The notes: generated by a model not told the origin, from the sequence alone. 64,000 nucleotides of DNA from Cupriavidus sp. WGlv3 (GCF_023952475.1 NZ_JALHRX010000012.1:124001-188000); one strand, 5' to 3'; positions 55,478 through 64,000 are shown, counted from the stretch's first letter. A program made the numbers and translations.

Positions 55478-55802
55478 TTGTGGTGCGCCTTTAAGTAGCA
55501 AGGTTTCGGATTCTCGAGGGTATCCCAATGCCAATCAGAGCTCTCCGTGTACCTTAAGCGCGTACGGACCGGTATGGAGACCCTCAGGATTCATGCTGGA
55601 CAACGCAGGAGGAAATGAATGTGAGATGAGTCCCAAAAGAAGTACTGAAATTTCCGAACTTGCTTGGGATGTGACTGGCAGGGTGGTGCCGACGCCACGT
55701 TGGTCGCGCACGTCCCGTGTTCGGCCTTGGGGCAGCGCGCTGGCAATTCGTCGCGGCGAGGCGGCTGAGCGGTGCTAAACCGTCGTCCGCTGCCGCGAGG
55801 AA

Positions 55803-55827
55803 GAAAAAAGCCCAGCAGTTGCTGGGC
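55803..55827 (-). terminator. Intrinsic terminator of ychF
   Basis: GCCCAGC and GCTGGGC (55810-55816 and 55821-55827) form a 7-base stem with a 4-base loop. On the minus strand it is followed by TTTTTTC. It lies about 50 bases after the ychF stop. Confidence 0.85.
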
Positions 55828-55879
55828 TTCTTGGTGGGTTTCGAGATGTCGTGAAACATCCCGAATCAACAGCTTTGGC

Positions 55880-56971
55880 TTAGACGTTGAACAGGAAGTT
55901 CATCACATCCCCATCCTTCACCACATACTCCTTCCCTTCCGCCCGCATCTTGCCGGCTTCCTTCGCGCCGGTCTCGCCCTTGAAGCTGATGAAGTCGTCA
56001 TAGGCGATGGTCTGCGCGCGGATAAAGCCGCGTTCGAAGTCGGTGTGGATCACGCCGGCCGCCTTGGGCGCGGTGTCGCCCACGTGGATGGTCCAGGCGC
56101 GCACTTCCTTGACCCCGGCGGTGAAGTAGGTCTGCAGGCCCAGCAGCTTGAAGCCGGCGCGGATCACGCGGTCCAGGCCCGGCTCTTCCATGCCCAGGTC
56201 GGCCAGGAACTCGGCCTTGTCGGCGTCGTCGAGGTCGGCGATCTCGGCTTCGATCGCGGCGCAGACGGCGACCACGGGGGAATCGGTCTGCTTGGCGTAT
56301 TCACGCACCGCGTCCAGGTGCGGGTTGTTGTCGAAGCCGTCCTCACGCACGTTGGCCACGTACATGGTCGGCTTGGCGGTGATCAGGCAGAACGGGCGGA
56401 TCGCATCCCACTCTTCCGGCGCCAGGTCCAGGGTGCGCACGGCCTTGGCCTGGTCCAGCACGGACTGGGCCTTTTCCAGCACTGCGACCAGGCGCTGGGC
56501 CTCCTTGTCGCCGGCGCGGGCCGGCTTGACGTAGCGCGCCAGCGCCTTCTCGACAGTGGCCAGGTCGGCCAGCGCCAGTTCGGTGTTGATGACTTCGATA
56601 TCCGACAGCGGGTCCACGCGGCCGGCGACGTGGATCACGTTGTCGTCCTCGAAGCAGCGCACCACGTGGGTGATGGCATCGCATTCGCGGATATTGGCCA
56701 GGAACTGGTTGCCCAGCCCTTCACCCTTGGAGGCGCCTGCCACCAGCCCGGCGATGTCGACGAACTCGACCGTGGCCGGCAGGATGCGCTCAGGCTTGAC
56801 GATCTCGGCCAGCTTCGCGAGCCTCGGATCCGGCACTTCCACCACGCCCACATTGGGCTCGATGGTGCAGAACGGATAGTTTTCGGCGGCGATGCCGGCC
56901 TTGGTCAGGGCATTGAACAGCGTGGACTTGCCGACGTTGGGCAGGCCGACGATGCCGCATTGGAGGCTCAT
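55880..56971 (-). CDS. ychF: Ribosome-binding ATPase YchF (OLA1 family)
   Basis: A 363-residue P-loop protein. Walker A is [13 protein letters not shown]. The switch region shows [20 protein letters not shown], and the NKxD position is altered to the ATP-preferring form ([12 protein letters not shown]), as in all YchF proteins. The C-terminal TGS-like domain ends in [12 protein letters not shown]. It binds the 70S ribosome and acts in stress responses. Single-gene unit with the terminator at 55803-55827. Confidence 0.96.
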   Translation of the reverse strand: MSLQCGIVGLPNVGKSTLFNALTKAGIAAENYPFCTIEPNVGVVEVPDPRLAKLAEIVKPERILPATVEFVDIAGLVAGASKGEGLGNQFLANIRECDAITHVVRCFEDDNVIHVAGRVDPLSDIEVINTELALADLATVEKALARYVKPARAGDKEAQRLVAVLEKAQSVLDQAKAVRTLDLAPEEWDAIRPFCLITAKPTMYVANVREDGFDNNPHLDAVREYAKQTDSPVVAVCAAIEAEIADLDDADKAEFLADLGMEEPGLDRVIRAGFKLLGLQTYFTAGVKEVRAWTIHVGDTAPKAAGVIHTDFERGFIRAQTIAYDDFISFKGETGAKEAGKMRAEGKEYVVKDGDVMNFLFNV

Positions 56972-57191
56972 GGTCTGGTCTTCGGAATCAATGGGTTGCG
57001 TGATGTCACCAGTGCCGGCAGCGCCGTGGCAGGCGCGGATCGCGCGTTACCGCCCGGGACTGCGTCGGGACGAGACAAAGACATCACATCGCGCTGGCTC
57101 GGCGAGGTTGCACGCGTTTGCCATGCAAAACCGCGATTGTAACCTTTTGGGGGGCCGGGGCGGTGTCAGCGGAAAAGCAAAGCCCTGGCAA

Positions 57192-57220
57192 ACAAAACGG
57201 CCAAGGTGTCAGCTTGGCCG
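57192..57220 (-). terminator. Intrinsic terminator of the secreted repeat-protein gene
   Basis: The stem CGGCCAAG (57198-57205) with CTTGGCCG (57213-57220) is followed on the minus strand by GTTTTGTTT. It lies about 40 bases beyond the stop at 57258. Confidence 0.8.
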
Positions 57221-57257
57221 TGCATCGTGGTCGGGTGCCGGATCGTGATGGTGTCGA

Positions 57258-57509
57258 TCAGGCGCCGTCGGTGAATTGGTCCCGCATATCCGTGGTTTTT
57301 TCGCCATCCGTGAACGTGTCGCGGGTTCCGGTCGTACGCGCGCCATCGGTGTAGACATCAAATTTCGACGCCTTTGCGCCATCGGTGTAGACATCAAACT
57401 TCGAAACCTTCGCGCCATCGGTATAGACATCGCGAAGACCGGTACCCCCGAATGCCGTGCCCATGGCCCCTGCGGTGGCGACGGCAATCAATAGTGCTTG
57501 TTTGAGCAT
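57258..57509 (-). CDS. Small secreted protein built of DVYTDGA repeats
   Basis: An 83-residue protein. The ATG at 57509 has GGGAGG 8 bases upstream. A signal peptide (MLKQALLIAVATAGAMGTAFG) is followed by five copies of a roughly 12-residue unit: RDVYTDGAKVSK, FDVYTDGAKASK, FDVYTDGARTTG, RDTFTDGEKTTD, MRDQFTDGA. The first three units are nearly identical also at the DNA level (about 36 bases each). Each unit is rich in Asp, Tyr and Gly, which suggests calcium binding or a beta-stacking surface protein. A dedicated terminator follows. No family is known to me. Confidence 0.8.
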   Translation of the reverse strand: MLKQALLIAVATAGAMGTAFGGTGLRDVYTDGAKVSKFDVYTDGAKASKFDVYTDGARTTGTRDTFTDGEKTTDMRDQFTDGA

Positions 57510-57579
57510 TTGTTCCACCTCCCTTCAGGTGGTGAGTTCCCCGGCCAGAAACATTTCGCTTCAATATAGGCCCGGGCGT

Positions 57580-57601
57580 GTCGGCGGGCGCAAGCGCCGA
57601 C
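57580..57601 (+). other. Hairpin upstream of the repeat-protein gene
   Basis: GTCGGCG (57580-57586) and CGCCGAC (57595-57601) form a 7-base stem with an 8-base loop. On the plus strand it is followed by CCTATTGTTTTGTT. No plus-strand gene ends just before it, so its role (terminator for incoming transcripts, or leader structure) is open. Confidence 0.35.
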
Positions 57602-57732
57602 CCTATTGTTTTGTTCTAAGGCTTATGACATGCAGTTATAAGGATCGGCCGATGAGGTGGCGCAGAGTCGGACGCTTGTCAGTGCTGCACCAAGGCGCCG
57701 CCTGGCGCAGACGGGCCCCGGAGTGACGTGGC

Positions 57733-57738
57733 TATAAT
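57733..57738 (+). promoter_or_regulatory. -10 box placed for a leaderless mRNA
   Basis: TATAAT at 57733-57738 puts the start of transcription at or within a base or two of the ATG at 57745. There is no Shine-Dalgarno in between. The -35 region (about 57710-57715) is poor. Confidence 0.5.
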
Positions 57739-57744
57739 CCAGCC

Positions 57745-59034
57745 ATGACCCGATCCCACGCGTCCACGCGCCCCGCCGCGCGCAAATCCTCCGCTTTCCA
57801 GGTTGCCGTCGTCGGTGGCGGCATCGTCGGCAAGTCCTGCGCGCTGCTGCTGGCCCAGCAGGGCATGGACGTCGCGCTGGTCGCGCCCAAGCCGGCGCGC
57901 GCCGCGGCCGGCGCCGGGCCGGACGACTGGGACAGCCGCATCTACGCCTTCTCCGCCAGTTCGCAGGCGCTGCTCGAGCGCATGCGCGTGTGGGAGGCGC
58001 TGGACCCGGCGCGGATCCAGCCGGTGCGCGACATGCGCGTGTTCGGCGACGTCAGCGCCGCCGAGACCTCGCCCAGCTTCGATGGCGACCTGCATTTCTC
58101 GGCGTATGCCGCGGCGGTGCCGCAGCTGGCGTGGATCATCGAGTCGCGGCTGGTCGAGCGCGCGCTCGACACCGCGCTCGGCTTCCAGCACCAGGTGACG
58201 TGGCACGACGGTACCGCCGGCGTGTGCGAGCGCGACCCCGACGGCATCACACTCACGCTGGAGAACGGCAGCAAGGTGCGCACCGCGCTGGCGATCGGCG
58301 CCGACGGAGCGCGCTCGTGGCTGCGCCAGCAATGCCATATCGGCGTCAGCACGCGCAAGTACCGCCAGCTTGGCGTGGTCGCCAACTTTGCCTGCGAGCG
58401 GCCACACCATGAGACCGCCTGGCAGTGGTTCCTGGGCGCGCCGGAAAAGCTGATGGCCGACGAGGAGCCCGCCAACGGCGAGGTGCTGGCCATGCTGCCG
58501 CTGCCGGACAACCATGTGTCGATGGTCTGGTCCGCCGACGAGGCCCACGCGCGCGAGCTGCTGGCGCTGTCGCCCGAGGCGCTCGCCGCCACCGTGATGC
58601 AGGGCGCCAGTGGCGCGGTCGGCGCGCAGTTCGGCGCGTTGCGCTGCGTGACCCCCGCGCAGGGCTTCCCGCTGGTGCTGCAGCGTGCCGACCAGTTCGT
58701 GCAGCCGCACGTGGCGCTGGTGGGCGACGCCGCCCACGTGGTGCATCCGCTGGCCGGCCAGGGCATGAACCTGGGCCTGCGCGACGTCGCGGAACTTGGC
58801 CGCGTGATGGCCGACAAAGAACCTTTCCGCAGCGAGGGCGATTTGCGCCTGCTGCGGCGCTACGAGCGCGCGCGCGCCACCGACCTGTTGTCGCTGACCG
58901 CCGCCACCGACGGGCTGCACCGGCTGTTCTCGCTGCCGGGCAGCGTAGCGCGGGTGGTGCGCAATACCGGCATGCGCGCGGTCGGCGGTCAGTCGCTGCT
59001 CAAGCGCTTGCTGATCGGGCGCGCGCTCGGCTAG
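57745..59034 (+). CDS. UbiH/UbiF-family FAD-dependent hydroxylase (ubiquinone pathway)
   Basis: A 429-residue flavoprotein monooxygenase. The FAD GxGxxG motif is VAVVGGGIVGKSCALLLAQQ at about 24-43. The second flavin motif is LVGDAAHVVHPLAGQGMNLG, and DGARSW is the DG motif. It would hydroxylate a ring carbon in ubiquinone assembly. Members UbiH, UbiF, UbiI and UbiM cannot be told apart safely here. A TATAAT box ends only 6 bases before the ATG and no downstream start is available, so the message may be leaderless. Confidence 0.9.
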   Translation: MTRSHASTRPAARKSSAFQVAVVGGGIVGKSCALLLAQQGMDVALVAPKPARAAAGAGPDDWDSRIYAFSASSQALLERMRVWEALDPARIQPVRDMRVFGDVSAAETSPSFDGDLHFSAYAAAVPQLAWIIESRLVERALDTALGFQHQVTWHDGTAGVCERDPDGITLTLENGSKVRTALAIGADGARSWLRQQCHIGVSTRKYRQLGVVANFACERPHHETAWQWFLGAPEKLMADEEPANGEVLAMLPLPDNHVSMVWSADEAHARELLALSPEALAATVMQGASGAVGAQFGALRCVTPAQGFPLVLQRADQFVQPHVALVGDAAHVVHPLAGQGMNLGLRDVAELGRVMADKEPFRSEGDLRLLRRYERARATDLLSLTAATDGLHRLFSLPGSVARVVRNTGMRAVGGQSLLKRLLIGRALG

Positions 59035-59090
59035 GTTCGCACGCACTGTCCGCCCCCCGTACGCCCCCTTACCGAATTCCTGGAGTCCAC

Positions 59091-59849
59091 ATGTTCCCAT
59101 CCCTGCGCCGCCGTCCCGCCGTCTACGCCACCATCACCGCCATCGCCGGCGGCCTGGCCGCGGCCGGCTTCGCGCTGCACGCCATCGCCGCGGGCGAGCC
59201 CGGCACCGACCGCATCAAGGAGTCGCTGCAGAAGATGCTGGGCGGCCGCGCCGAAGTGAAGAGCGTCGGCAAGACCCCGGTGCCGGGCCTGTTCGAAGCC
59301 AATATCGGCGGCCAGGTGGTGTACACCGACGCCACCGGCCGCTACATCATCAACGGCGAGATGATCGATACCCGCACCGGCACCAACCTGACCGAAGAGC
59401 GGCTGGCGGAGATCAACCGCATCAAGTGGTCGGACCTGCCGCTGGCGCGCGCGATCAAGTGGACCAAGGGCGATGGCAGCCGCCAGGTCGCGGTGTTCTC
59501 CGATCCCAACTGCGGCTACTGCAAGCGCATCGAGCAGACCTTCCAGCAGATGGACAACATCACCGTGTACACCTTCCTGTACCCGGTGCTGTCGCCGGAT
59601 TCGGAGACCAAGTCAAAACAGGTCTGGTGCGCGGCCGACCGCACCAAGGCCTGGCGCGACTGGATGCTCAAGCAGGTGGCGCTGACCGGCAACGGCAGCT
59701 GCAAGACGCCGCTGGAAGAGAACCTGGCGCTCGGCCACAGCATGAACGTGACCGGCACCCCGGCGGTGTTCTTCACCGACGGCACCCGCATCCCCGGCGC
59801 GGCGGACGTCGCCACGCTGGAGCGCAAGCTCGCCAGCATCAAGAAATAA
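59091..59849 (+). CDS. dsbC: Thiol:disulfide interchange protein DsbC
   Basis: A 252-residue periplasmic disulfide isomerase. The ATG at 59091 follows TGGAG. The signal peptide ends near AIAAGEPG. The N-terminal DsbC dimerisation domain (TDRIKESLQKML, then VPGLFEANIGGQVVYTD) is followed by the thioredoxin domain with the FSDPNCGYCKR active site and the cis-Pro loop TGTPAVFF. It corrects wrong disulfides and is kept reduced by DsbD. A hairpin terminator follows. Confidence 0.94.
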   Translation: MFPSLRRRPAVYATITAIAGGLAAAGFALHAIAAGEPGTDRIKESLQKMLGGRAEVKSVGKTPVPGLFEANIGGQVVYTDATGRYIINGEMIDTRTGTNLTEERLAEINRIKWSDLPLARAIKWTKGDGSRQVAVFSDPNCGYCKRIEQTFQQMDNITVYTFLYPVLSPDSETKSKQVWCAADRTKAWRDWMLKQVALTGNGSCKTPLEENLALGHSMNVTGTPAVFFTDGTRIPGAADVATLERKLASIKK

Positions 59850-59879
59850 GCGCGCGCCGGACCTGTCCCGGCTCGAGCG

Positions 59880-59901
59880 ACGGCCGGACCTGTCCGGCCG
59901 T
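59880..59901 (+). terminator. Hairpin after dsbC
   Basis: Perfect 10-base arms, ACGGCCGGAC and GTCCGGCCGT, have a two-base loop and are followed by TGTGCTTTC. The stem is very stable but the T-run is short. It sits 31 bases after the dsbC stop. Confidence 0.6.
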
Positions 59902-59961
59902 TGTGCTTTCTGCCTTTCCCATCATTGCATGCGATCGCCGCCAGGCGACCAAGGAGACACC

Positions 59962-60966
59962 ATGACTTTCCAGGCAGTGCTGCTGACCCAGGCCGACGGC
60001 GCCACCCAGGCCAACCTCGCCACTCTCGACGAGACCCAGTTGCCGGCCGACGGCGACGTGCTGGTTGCCGTCGATTACTCCACCATCAACTTCAAGGACG
60101 GCCTGGCCATCACCGGACGCTCGCCGGTGGTGCGCAAGTGGCCGATGGTGGCGGGCATCGACGGCGCCGGCACGGTGCTGGAGTCCGCGCATCCGCGCTG
60201 GAAAGCCGGCGACAAGGTGGTGCTGAACGGCTACGGCGTGGGTGAGACCCACTGGGGCTGCCTGGCGCAGCGCGCGCGCCTGAAGGGCGACTGGCTGGTG
60301 CCGCTGCCCGCCGCCTTCACCACGCGCCAGGCCATGGCGATCGGCACCGCGGGCTATACCGCGATGCTGTCGGTGCTGGCGCTGGAGCGCGGCGGCGTCA
60401 ACGGCCCGGTGCGCCCGGGCGACGGCGAGGTGCTGGTGACCGGGGCCTCGGGCGGGGTCGGTTCGGTGGCGATCGCGCTGCTGAGCAAGCTGGGCTATAA
60501 GGTGGTGGCTTCGACCGGCAAGACGCGCGAGGCGGATTTCCTCAAGGCGCTCGGCGCCGACGACGTGATCGACCGTGCCGAGCTGGGCGCGCCCGGCAAG
60601 CCGCTGCAGAAGGAACGCTGGGCCGCGGTGGTCGATTCGGTGGGCTCGCACACGCTGGTCAATGCCTGCGCGCAGGTGCGCTACGGCGGCGTGGTGACGG
60701 CGTGCGGGCTGGCGCAGGGGCTGGACTTCCCCGGCTCGGTCGCGCCCTTCATCCTGCGCGGCATCACGCTGCACGGCATCGACAGCGTGATGGCGGCGAT
60801 GGCGCTGCGCGAACAGGCCTGGCAGCGCCTGGCCAGCGACCTGGAGCCGGACCGGCTCAATGCGCTGACGCGCGAGATCGGCCTGGGCGATGCCATCGAG
60901 GCCGGGCGCAAGATCATGGAAGGCGCCATGCGCGGGCGCGTGGTGGTGGATGTGAATCGCGGCTGA
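59962..60966 (+). CDS. acuI: Acrylyl-CoA reductase-type MDR oxidoreductase (AcuI/YhdH)
   Basis: A 334-residue NADPH-dependent medium-chain reductase. The ATG at 59962 has AAGGAGA upstream. YSTINFKDGLAITG and GIDGAGTVLES are the AcuI/YhdH N-terminal landmarks. The Rossmann part is VLVTGASGGVGSVAIALLSKLGYKVVA. No zinc-ligand Cys pattern is present, as expected. It reduces acryloyl-CoA to propionyl-CoA and protects against reactive acrylate. Confidence 0.92.
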   Translation: MTFQAVLLTQADGATQANLATLDETQLPADGDVLVAVDYSTINFKDGLAITGRSPVVRKWPMVAGIDGAGTVLESAHPRWKAGDKVVLNGYGVGETHWGCLAQRARLKGDWLVPLPAAFTTRQAMAIGTAGYTAMLSVLALERGGVNGPVRPGDGEVLVTGASGGVGSVAIALLSKLGYKVVASTGKTREADFLKALGADDVIDRAELGAPGKPLQKERWAAVVDSVGSHTLVNACAQVRYGGVVTACGLAQGLDFPGSVAPFILRGITLHGIDSVMAAMALREQAWQRLASDLEPDRLNALTREIGLGDAIEAGRKIMEGAMRGRVVVDVNRG

Positions 60967-61027
60967 GCAGCACCAGGCGGTCTCACCGCGCCTCATCCGC
61001 GCCGGCGCTGCATGCAGGCGCCGACGT

Positions 61028-61033
61028 TACAAT
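61028..61033 (+). promoter_or_regulatory. -10 box placed for a leaderless mRNA
   Basis: TACAAT at 61028-61033 ends 7 bases before the ATG of the M61 peptidase gene. No Shine-Dalgarno is visible between. The arrangement is the same as that in front of the UbiH-type gene. Confidence 0.45.
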
Positions 61034-61040
61034 CCTGCCC

Positions 61041-62855
61041 ATGACGCCGATCCGCTACGCCATCGCCCCGCTTCAGCCTGAAGCGCACCTGTTTGCCGTT
61101 ACCGTCACCGTCAGCGAGCCCGATCCGGCCGGGCAGTGCTTCTCGCTGCCGGCGTGGATTCCCGGCAGCTACATGATCCGGGACTTCGCGCGCAATATCG
61201 TGCGTATCCGCGCCGACGCGGGCGGGCGCGAGATCGCGCTGAGCAAGCTCGACAAGCAGCGCTGGCAGGCCGCGCCGGTCACCCTGGCCGACGGCCCGCT
61301 GACGCTCAGCTACGAGGTCTACGCCTGGGACCTGTCGGTGCGCGCCGCGCACCTTGACACCACCCATGGATTCTTCAACGGCAGCTCGGTGTTCCTGTGC
61401 GTGGAAGGGCAGGCCGAGCGCCCATGCACGGTCGACATCCATGCCCCCGCGGGCGAGGCCTACCGCGACTGGCGCGTGGCCACCGCCATGCGCGAGGCGC
61501 CCGGCCGCGACGGAGCGAAGCGCTACGGCTTTGGCCGCTACCAGGTGGCCGATTACGACGAGCTGGTCGACCACCCGGTCGAGATGGGCACCTTCCAGCT
61601 GGCCAGCTTCCGCGCCTGCGGCGCGCAGCACGACGTGGTCTTCACCGGGCGCGTGCCGCAGCTGGACCTGGAGCGCGTGTGCCGCGACCTGAAGCGCATC
61701 TGCGAGACCCAGATCCGGCTGTTCGAGCCGCGCACGGCGCAGGCGCCGTTCCTGGACAGCAACCGGCGCTATGTGTTCATGACCATGGTCACCAGCGACG
61801 GCTACGGCGGCCTGGAGCATCGCGCCAGCACCGCGCTGATCTGCTCGCGCAACGACCTGCCGGTGCGCGGCAACAGCGAAACCAGCGAGGGCTACCGTAC
61901 CTTCCTCGGGCTGTGCAGCCACGAGTATTTCCACACCTGGCACGTCAAGCGCATCAAGCCGGCCGCGTTCGTGCCGTACCGGCTGGCGCAGGAAACCTAC
62001 ACCCCGCTGCTGTGGCTGTTCGAGGGCTTTACCAGCTACTACGACGACCTGGTGCTGGTGCGCTCGGGCTGCGTCACCGAGGCGCAGTATGTCGAGATGC
62101 TGGCCAAGACCTGGAACGGCGTGCTGCGGGGCAACGGCCGCACCAAGCAGAGCGTGGCCGAAAGCTCGTTCGACGCCTGGACCAAGTACTACCGCCAGGA
62201 CGAGAACGCGCCCAACGCCATCGTCAGCTATTACACCAAGGGCGCGCTGGTGGCGCTGGCGCTGGACCTGACCATCCGCGACAGGACCCGCGGGCGGCGC
62301 TCGCTCGACGATGTCATGCGCGCGCTGTGGCGCGGCTACGGCCGGGGCTTCTACGCCGCGGACGCGGTGCAGCGCGGCGTCACCGAGGCCGAGGTCCATG
62401 CGCTGTTCGATGAAGTCACGGGCCTGCGCCTGGGGCCGCTGCTGCGCGCGCTGACCGAAGGCACCGGCGAGTTGCCGCTGCCGCCGCTGTTCAAGGCGTT
62501 CGGAATCAAGGCCGAGGCGCAGAAGCCGGCGCGCACCGCGGCGCTGGGGATCAAGGTCAAGACCGAGGACGGCTGGGTGCGCGTGACCCAGGTGCTCGAC
62601 GGCGGCGCCGCGCAGGCCGCGGGCCTGTCCGCCGGCGACCTGCTGGTCGCCATCGACGGCGTGCGCATGGCGCCGGGCCAGCTCGACAAGCTGCTGGCGC
62701 GCTACCGCCCCGGCGACCGCATCGAGTTGCACGCGTTCCGCCGCGACGAGCTGCAGGCGCTGCCGGTGACGCTGGCGCGCGAGCCGGCGGCGCAGTTCAA
62801 GCTCAAGGCGGAGGGCGGGCGGCATGCGGCGCGCTCGCGCTGGCTGGGCCAGTGA
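61041..62855 (+). CDS. M61-family glycyl aminopeptidase with PDZ domain
   Basis: A 604-residue metallopeptidase. The N-terminal beta domain (SLPAWIPGSYMIRDFARN is the family entry motif) is followed by the zinc site CSHEYFHTWHVKRIKP, the downstream Glu of LWLFEGFTSYYDD as third ligand, and a C-terminal PDZ domain (VLDGGAAQAAGLSAGDLLVAIDG). It has no signal peptide, so it is probably cytosolic. It removes N-terminal Gly or Ala residues. The start at 61041 is set by homology; a longer frame overlaps acuI and is not used. Confidence 0.92.
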   Translation: MTPIRYAIAPLQPEAHLFAVTVTVSEPDPAGQCFSLPAWIPGSYMIRDFARNIVRIRADAGGREIALSKLDKQRWQAAPVTLADGPLTLSYEVYAWDLSVRAAHLDTTHGFFNGSSVFLCVEGQAERPCTVDIHAPAGEAYRDWRVATAMREAPGRDGAKRYGFGRYQVADYDELVDHPVEMGTFQLASFRACGAQHDVVFTGRVPQLDLERVCRDLKRICETQIRLFEPRTAQAPFLDSNRRYVFMTMVTSDGYGGLEHRASTALICSRNDLPVRGNSETSEGYRTFLGLCSHEYFHTWHVKRIKPAAFVPYRLAQETYTPLLWLFEGFTSYYDDLVLVRSGCVTEAQYVEMLAKTWNGVLRGNGRTKQSVAESSFDAWTKYYRQDENAPNAIVSYYTKGALVALALDLTIRDRTRGRRSLDDVMRALWRGYGRGFYAADAVQRGVTEAEVHALFDEVTGLRLGPLLRALTEGTGELPLPPLFKAFGIKAEAQKPARTAALGIKVKTEDGWVRVTQVLDGGAAQAAGLSAGDLLVAIDGVRMAPGQLDKLLARYRPGDRIELHAFRRDELQALPVTLAREPAAQFKLKAEGGRHAARSRWLGQ

Positions 62856-62914
62856 GCTAGCCTGCTTTCGCCGCGACACCAGACCCCGCCACCGCAGTCC
62901 ACCGCCCCCGCTGC

Positions 62915-64000
62915 ATGCAATACGCGCACGATCCCCGCACCTTCCTGTATTCGCACTATGTGTACCGGGGGCTGCGCTCGGCCACGGGCGTGATCGGCGC
63001 GACGCTGATCGCGCTGCACTTCAGCGACCTGCCCACCGCGATGGTGGTGTCGATGGGCGCGCTGTGCACCAGCCTGATGGACCTGCCCAGCCCGCTGAGC
63101 CACAAGTTCAACGAGATGCTGGCCAGCGTGCTGCTGTGCAGCGTGGTCACGCTGGTGGTGGCGCTGGCCACGCCGTTCCCGCGCGTGATGCCGTTTCTGC
63201 TGGTGCTGGTAACGTTCATGGCCGGCATGATGACGGTGTACGGCAACAAGACGCTGCCGCTGCAGTTCGCCGCGTTGTTCGTGATGACGCTCACCATCAA
63301 CGAAGACTTCCTGGTGCGGCGCGCGCTGGAGCATGCGGCGCTGTTCAGCATCGGCGCGGTCGCTTATCTCGGCTATGCGATGCTGGTGAGCTGGATCACC
63401 GAGCGCCGCACCCGGCAGCAGGTGCTGGCCGAATCGCTGTACGAGCTGGCGGGCTATCTCGAGATCAAGGCCGGCTTCTACGACGCCGGCAACGACTTCG
63501 AGGCCCAGTTCAACCAGCTGGTGCGCCAGCAGATCGTGGTGGCCGAGCGCCAGCAGGCCGCGCGCGACCTGGTGCTGCGCGGCAACCGCACCCCGCACGA
63601 CGGGCTGCTGGTGCAGGTGCACCTGCGCATGCTCGACCTGTACGAGTACATCCTGTCGACCAACACCGACTATCCGATGCTGCGCCAGACCTTCGCCGGT
63701 ACGCCGGTGCTGGACCACCTGCGCGGGCTGGTGATGCAGATGTGCAAGGACGTCGAAGAGATCGCCTACGAGGTCACGCGCGGGCGCGGCTCGTACGCCA
63801 CGGTGGATTACCGCCAGGGCCTGCGCGCGGTGGAGGCGGAGATCGCGCAGCTGCGCCACCACCATATCAGCCCGGCGGCGATGACGGCGCTGGTCGAGAC
63901 GCTCGACATGATGCGCGGCGCGATCACGCTGATCGGCCAGCTGCACGAGGCCTCGCGCACTCCGGTGGAGCCGGCCAAGGTGCTGCCCGGCTCCGACATG
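62915..64000 (+). CDS. FUSC-family membrane transporter (YccS/YhfK-like), 3' truncated
   Basis: At least 361 residues are visible; the gene runs off the window. The ATG at 62915 (MQYAHDPRTFLYSHY) begins a block of six or so hydrophobic segments (about 20-165) with the FUSC-type MGALCTSLMDLPSPLSHKFNEM loop (written here in parts: MGALCTSLMDL, then PSPLSHKFNEM). A large cytoplasmic region follows, rich in charged and His residues (QLRHHHIS). Relatives include fusaric acid resistance and aromatic-acid exporters such as AaeB. It follows the M61 gene by 59 bases in the same direction. Confidence 0.88.
   Translation, partial: MQYAHDPRTFLYSHYVYRGLRSATGVIGATLIALHFSDLPTAMVVSMGALCTSLMDLPSPLSHKFNEMLASVLLCSVVTLVVALATPFPRVMPFLLVLVTFMAGMMTVYGNKTLPLQFAALFVMTLTINEDFLVRRALEHAALFSIGAVAYLGYAMLVSWITERRTRQQVLAESLYELAGYLEIKAGFYDAGNDFEAQFNQLVRQQIVVAERQQAARDLVLRGNRTPHDGLLVQVHLRMLDLYEYILSTNTDYPMLRQTFAGTPVLDHLRGLVMQMCKDVEEIAYEVTRGRGSYATVDYRQGLRAVEAEIAQLRHHHISPAAMTALVETLDMMRGAITLIGQLHEASRTPVEPAKVLPGSDM

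Larger units (their letters stand above)
55431..55879. other. Intergenic region upstream of the monooxygenase and downstream of ychF
   Basis: 449 bases. It holds an inverted repeat near the monooxygenase start (55464-55477) and the ychF terminator (55810-55827). Short frames cross it on both strands, but none has a ribosome site with coding character. I see nothing else. Confidence 0.5.

Noticed and set aside
57280..57440. Possible CRISPR or other DNA-level repeat array
   Set aside because: The roughly 36-base periodicity is that of the coding repeat of a small secreted protein. There are no unrelated spacers and no cas genes.

Overview
The window reads as a piece of a GC-rich betaproteobacterial chromosome, most likely Cupriavidus or a close Burkholderiaceae relative. 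The evidence is the high GC coding bias, the conserved hemA-prfA-prmC-grxD-ubiX neighbourhood, the ychF / UbiH-type hydroxylase / dsbC / acuI / M61 peptidase run, a Bug/TctC-type solute receptor, and many LysR-flanked catabolic units. No rRNA, tRNA, CRISPR array, transposase or integrase was seen.

Layout. 1-1111: a less GC-rich pair of unrecognised genes, the first cut by the window edge. 1115-17058: a large catabolic region. It holds an ATZ/TRZ-type deaminase, two NCS2 nucleobase permeases, an AraC and a LysR regulator, a COG0523 metallochaperone GTPase, a three-subunit molybdenum hydroxylase, a UbiX prenyl-FMN synthase, a UbiD-family decarboxylase and two sister amidohydrolase-2 proteins. 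An inverted REP doublet (REPIN-like) sits at 4170-4339. 17479-22197: a GH114 lipoprotein, a YgjP metalloprotein, a zinc-ribbon protein with a natural seven-His tail, the ribosome-associated ATPase EttA and a membrane metallophosphoesterase. 22573-32859: a repeat-bearing exported protein, a complete RND efflux operon, then a MATE exporter with its HxlR regulator and a clear dyad operator. 32996-36598: LysR, acyl-CoA ligase and TctC receptor. 36681-39096: a ClC chloride transporter and an exported protein. 39142-43272: a lysine-degradation unit (lysine 6-dehydrogenase, ALDH7, Lrp/AsnC) plus a DapB-like protein that lacks the catalytic His. 43407-50024: haem, ubiquinone, translation and methylthioadenosine housekeeping. 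50178-52830: the DUF2157-DUF4401-GDYXXLXY membrane operon. 52869-55415: a lower-GC accessory patch with a LysE exporter and a flavin monooxygenase broken by one in-frame amber codon. 55880-64000: housekeeping (ychF, a UbiH-type hydroxylase, dsbC, acuI, M61 peptidase, FUSC transporter running off the end) plus a small secreted repeat protein.

How it works together. The most interesting unit is 1115-17058. Import (NCS2 x2), hydroxylation of an aromatic or N-heteroaromatic ring (molybdenum hydroxylase), prFMN supply (UbiX) with prFMN-dependent decarboxylation (UbiD), and later hydrolysis or decarboxylation (two amidohydrolase-2 proteins, one deaminase) form a coherent but unassigned route. It would act on a purine-, pyrimidine- or pyridine-like carboxylate. 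One of the two amidohydrolase-2 paralogues has lost its N-terminal HxH metal motif. The substrate cannot be read from sequence alone.
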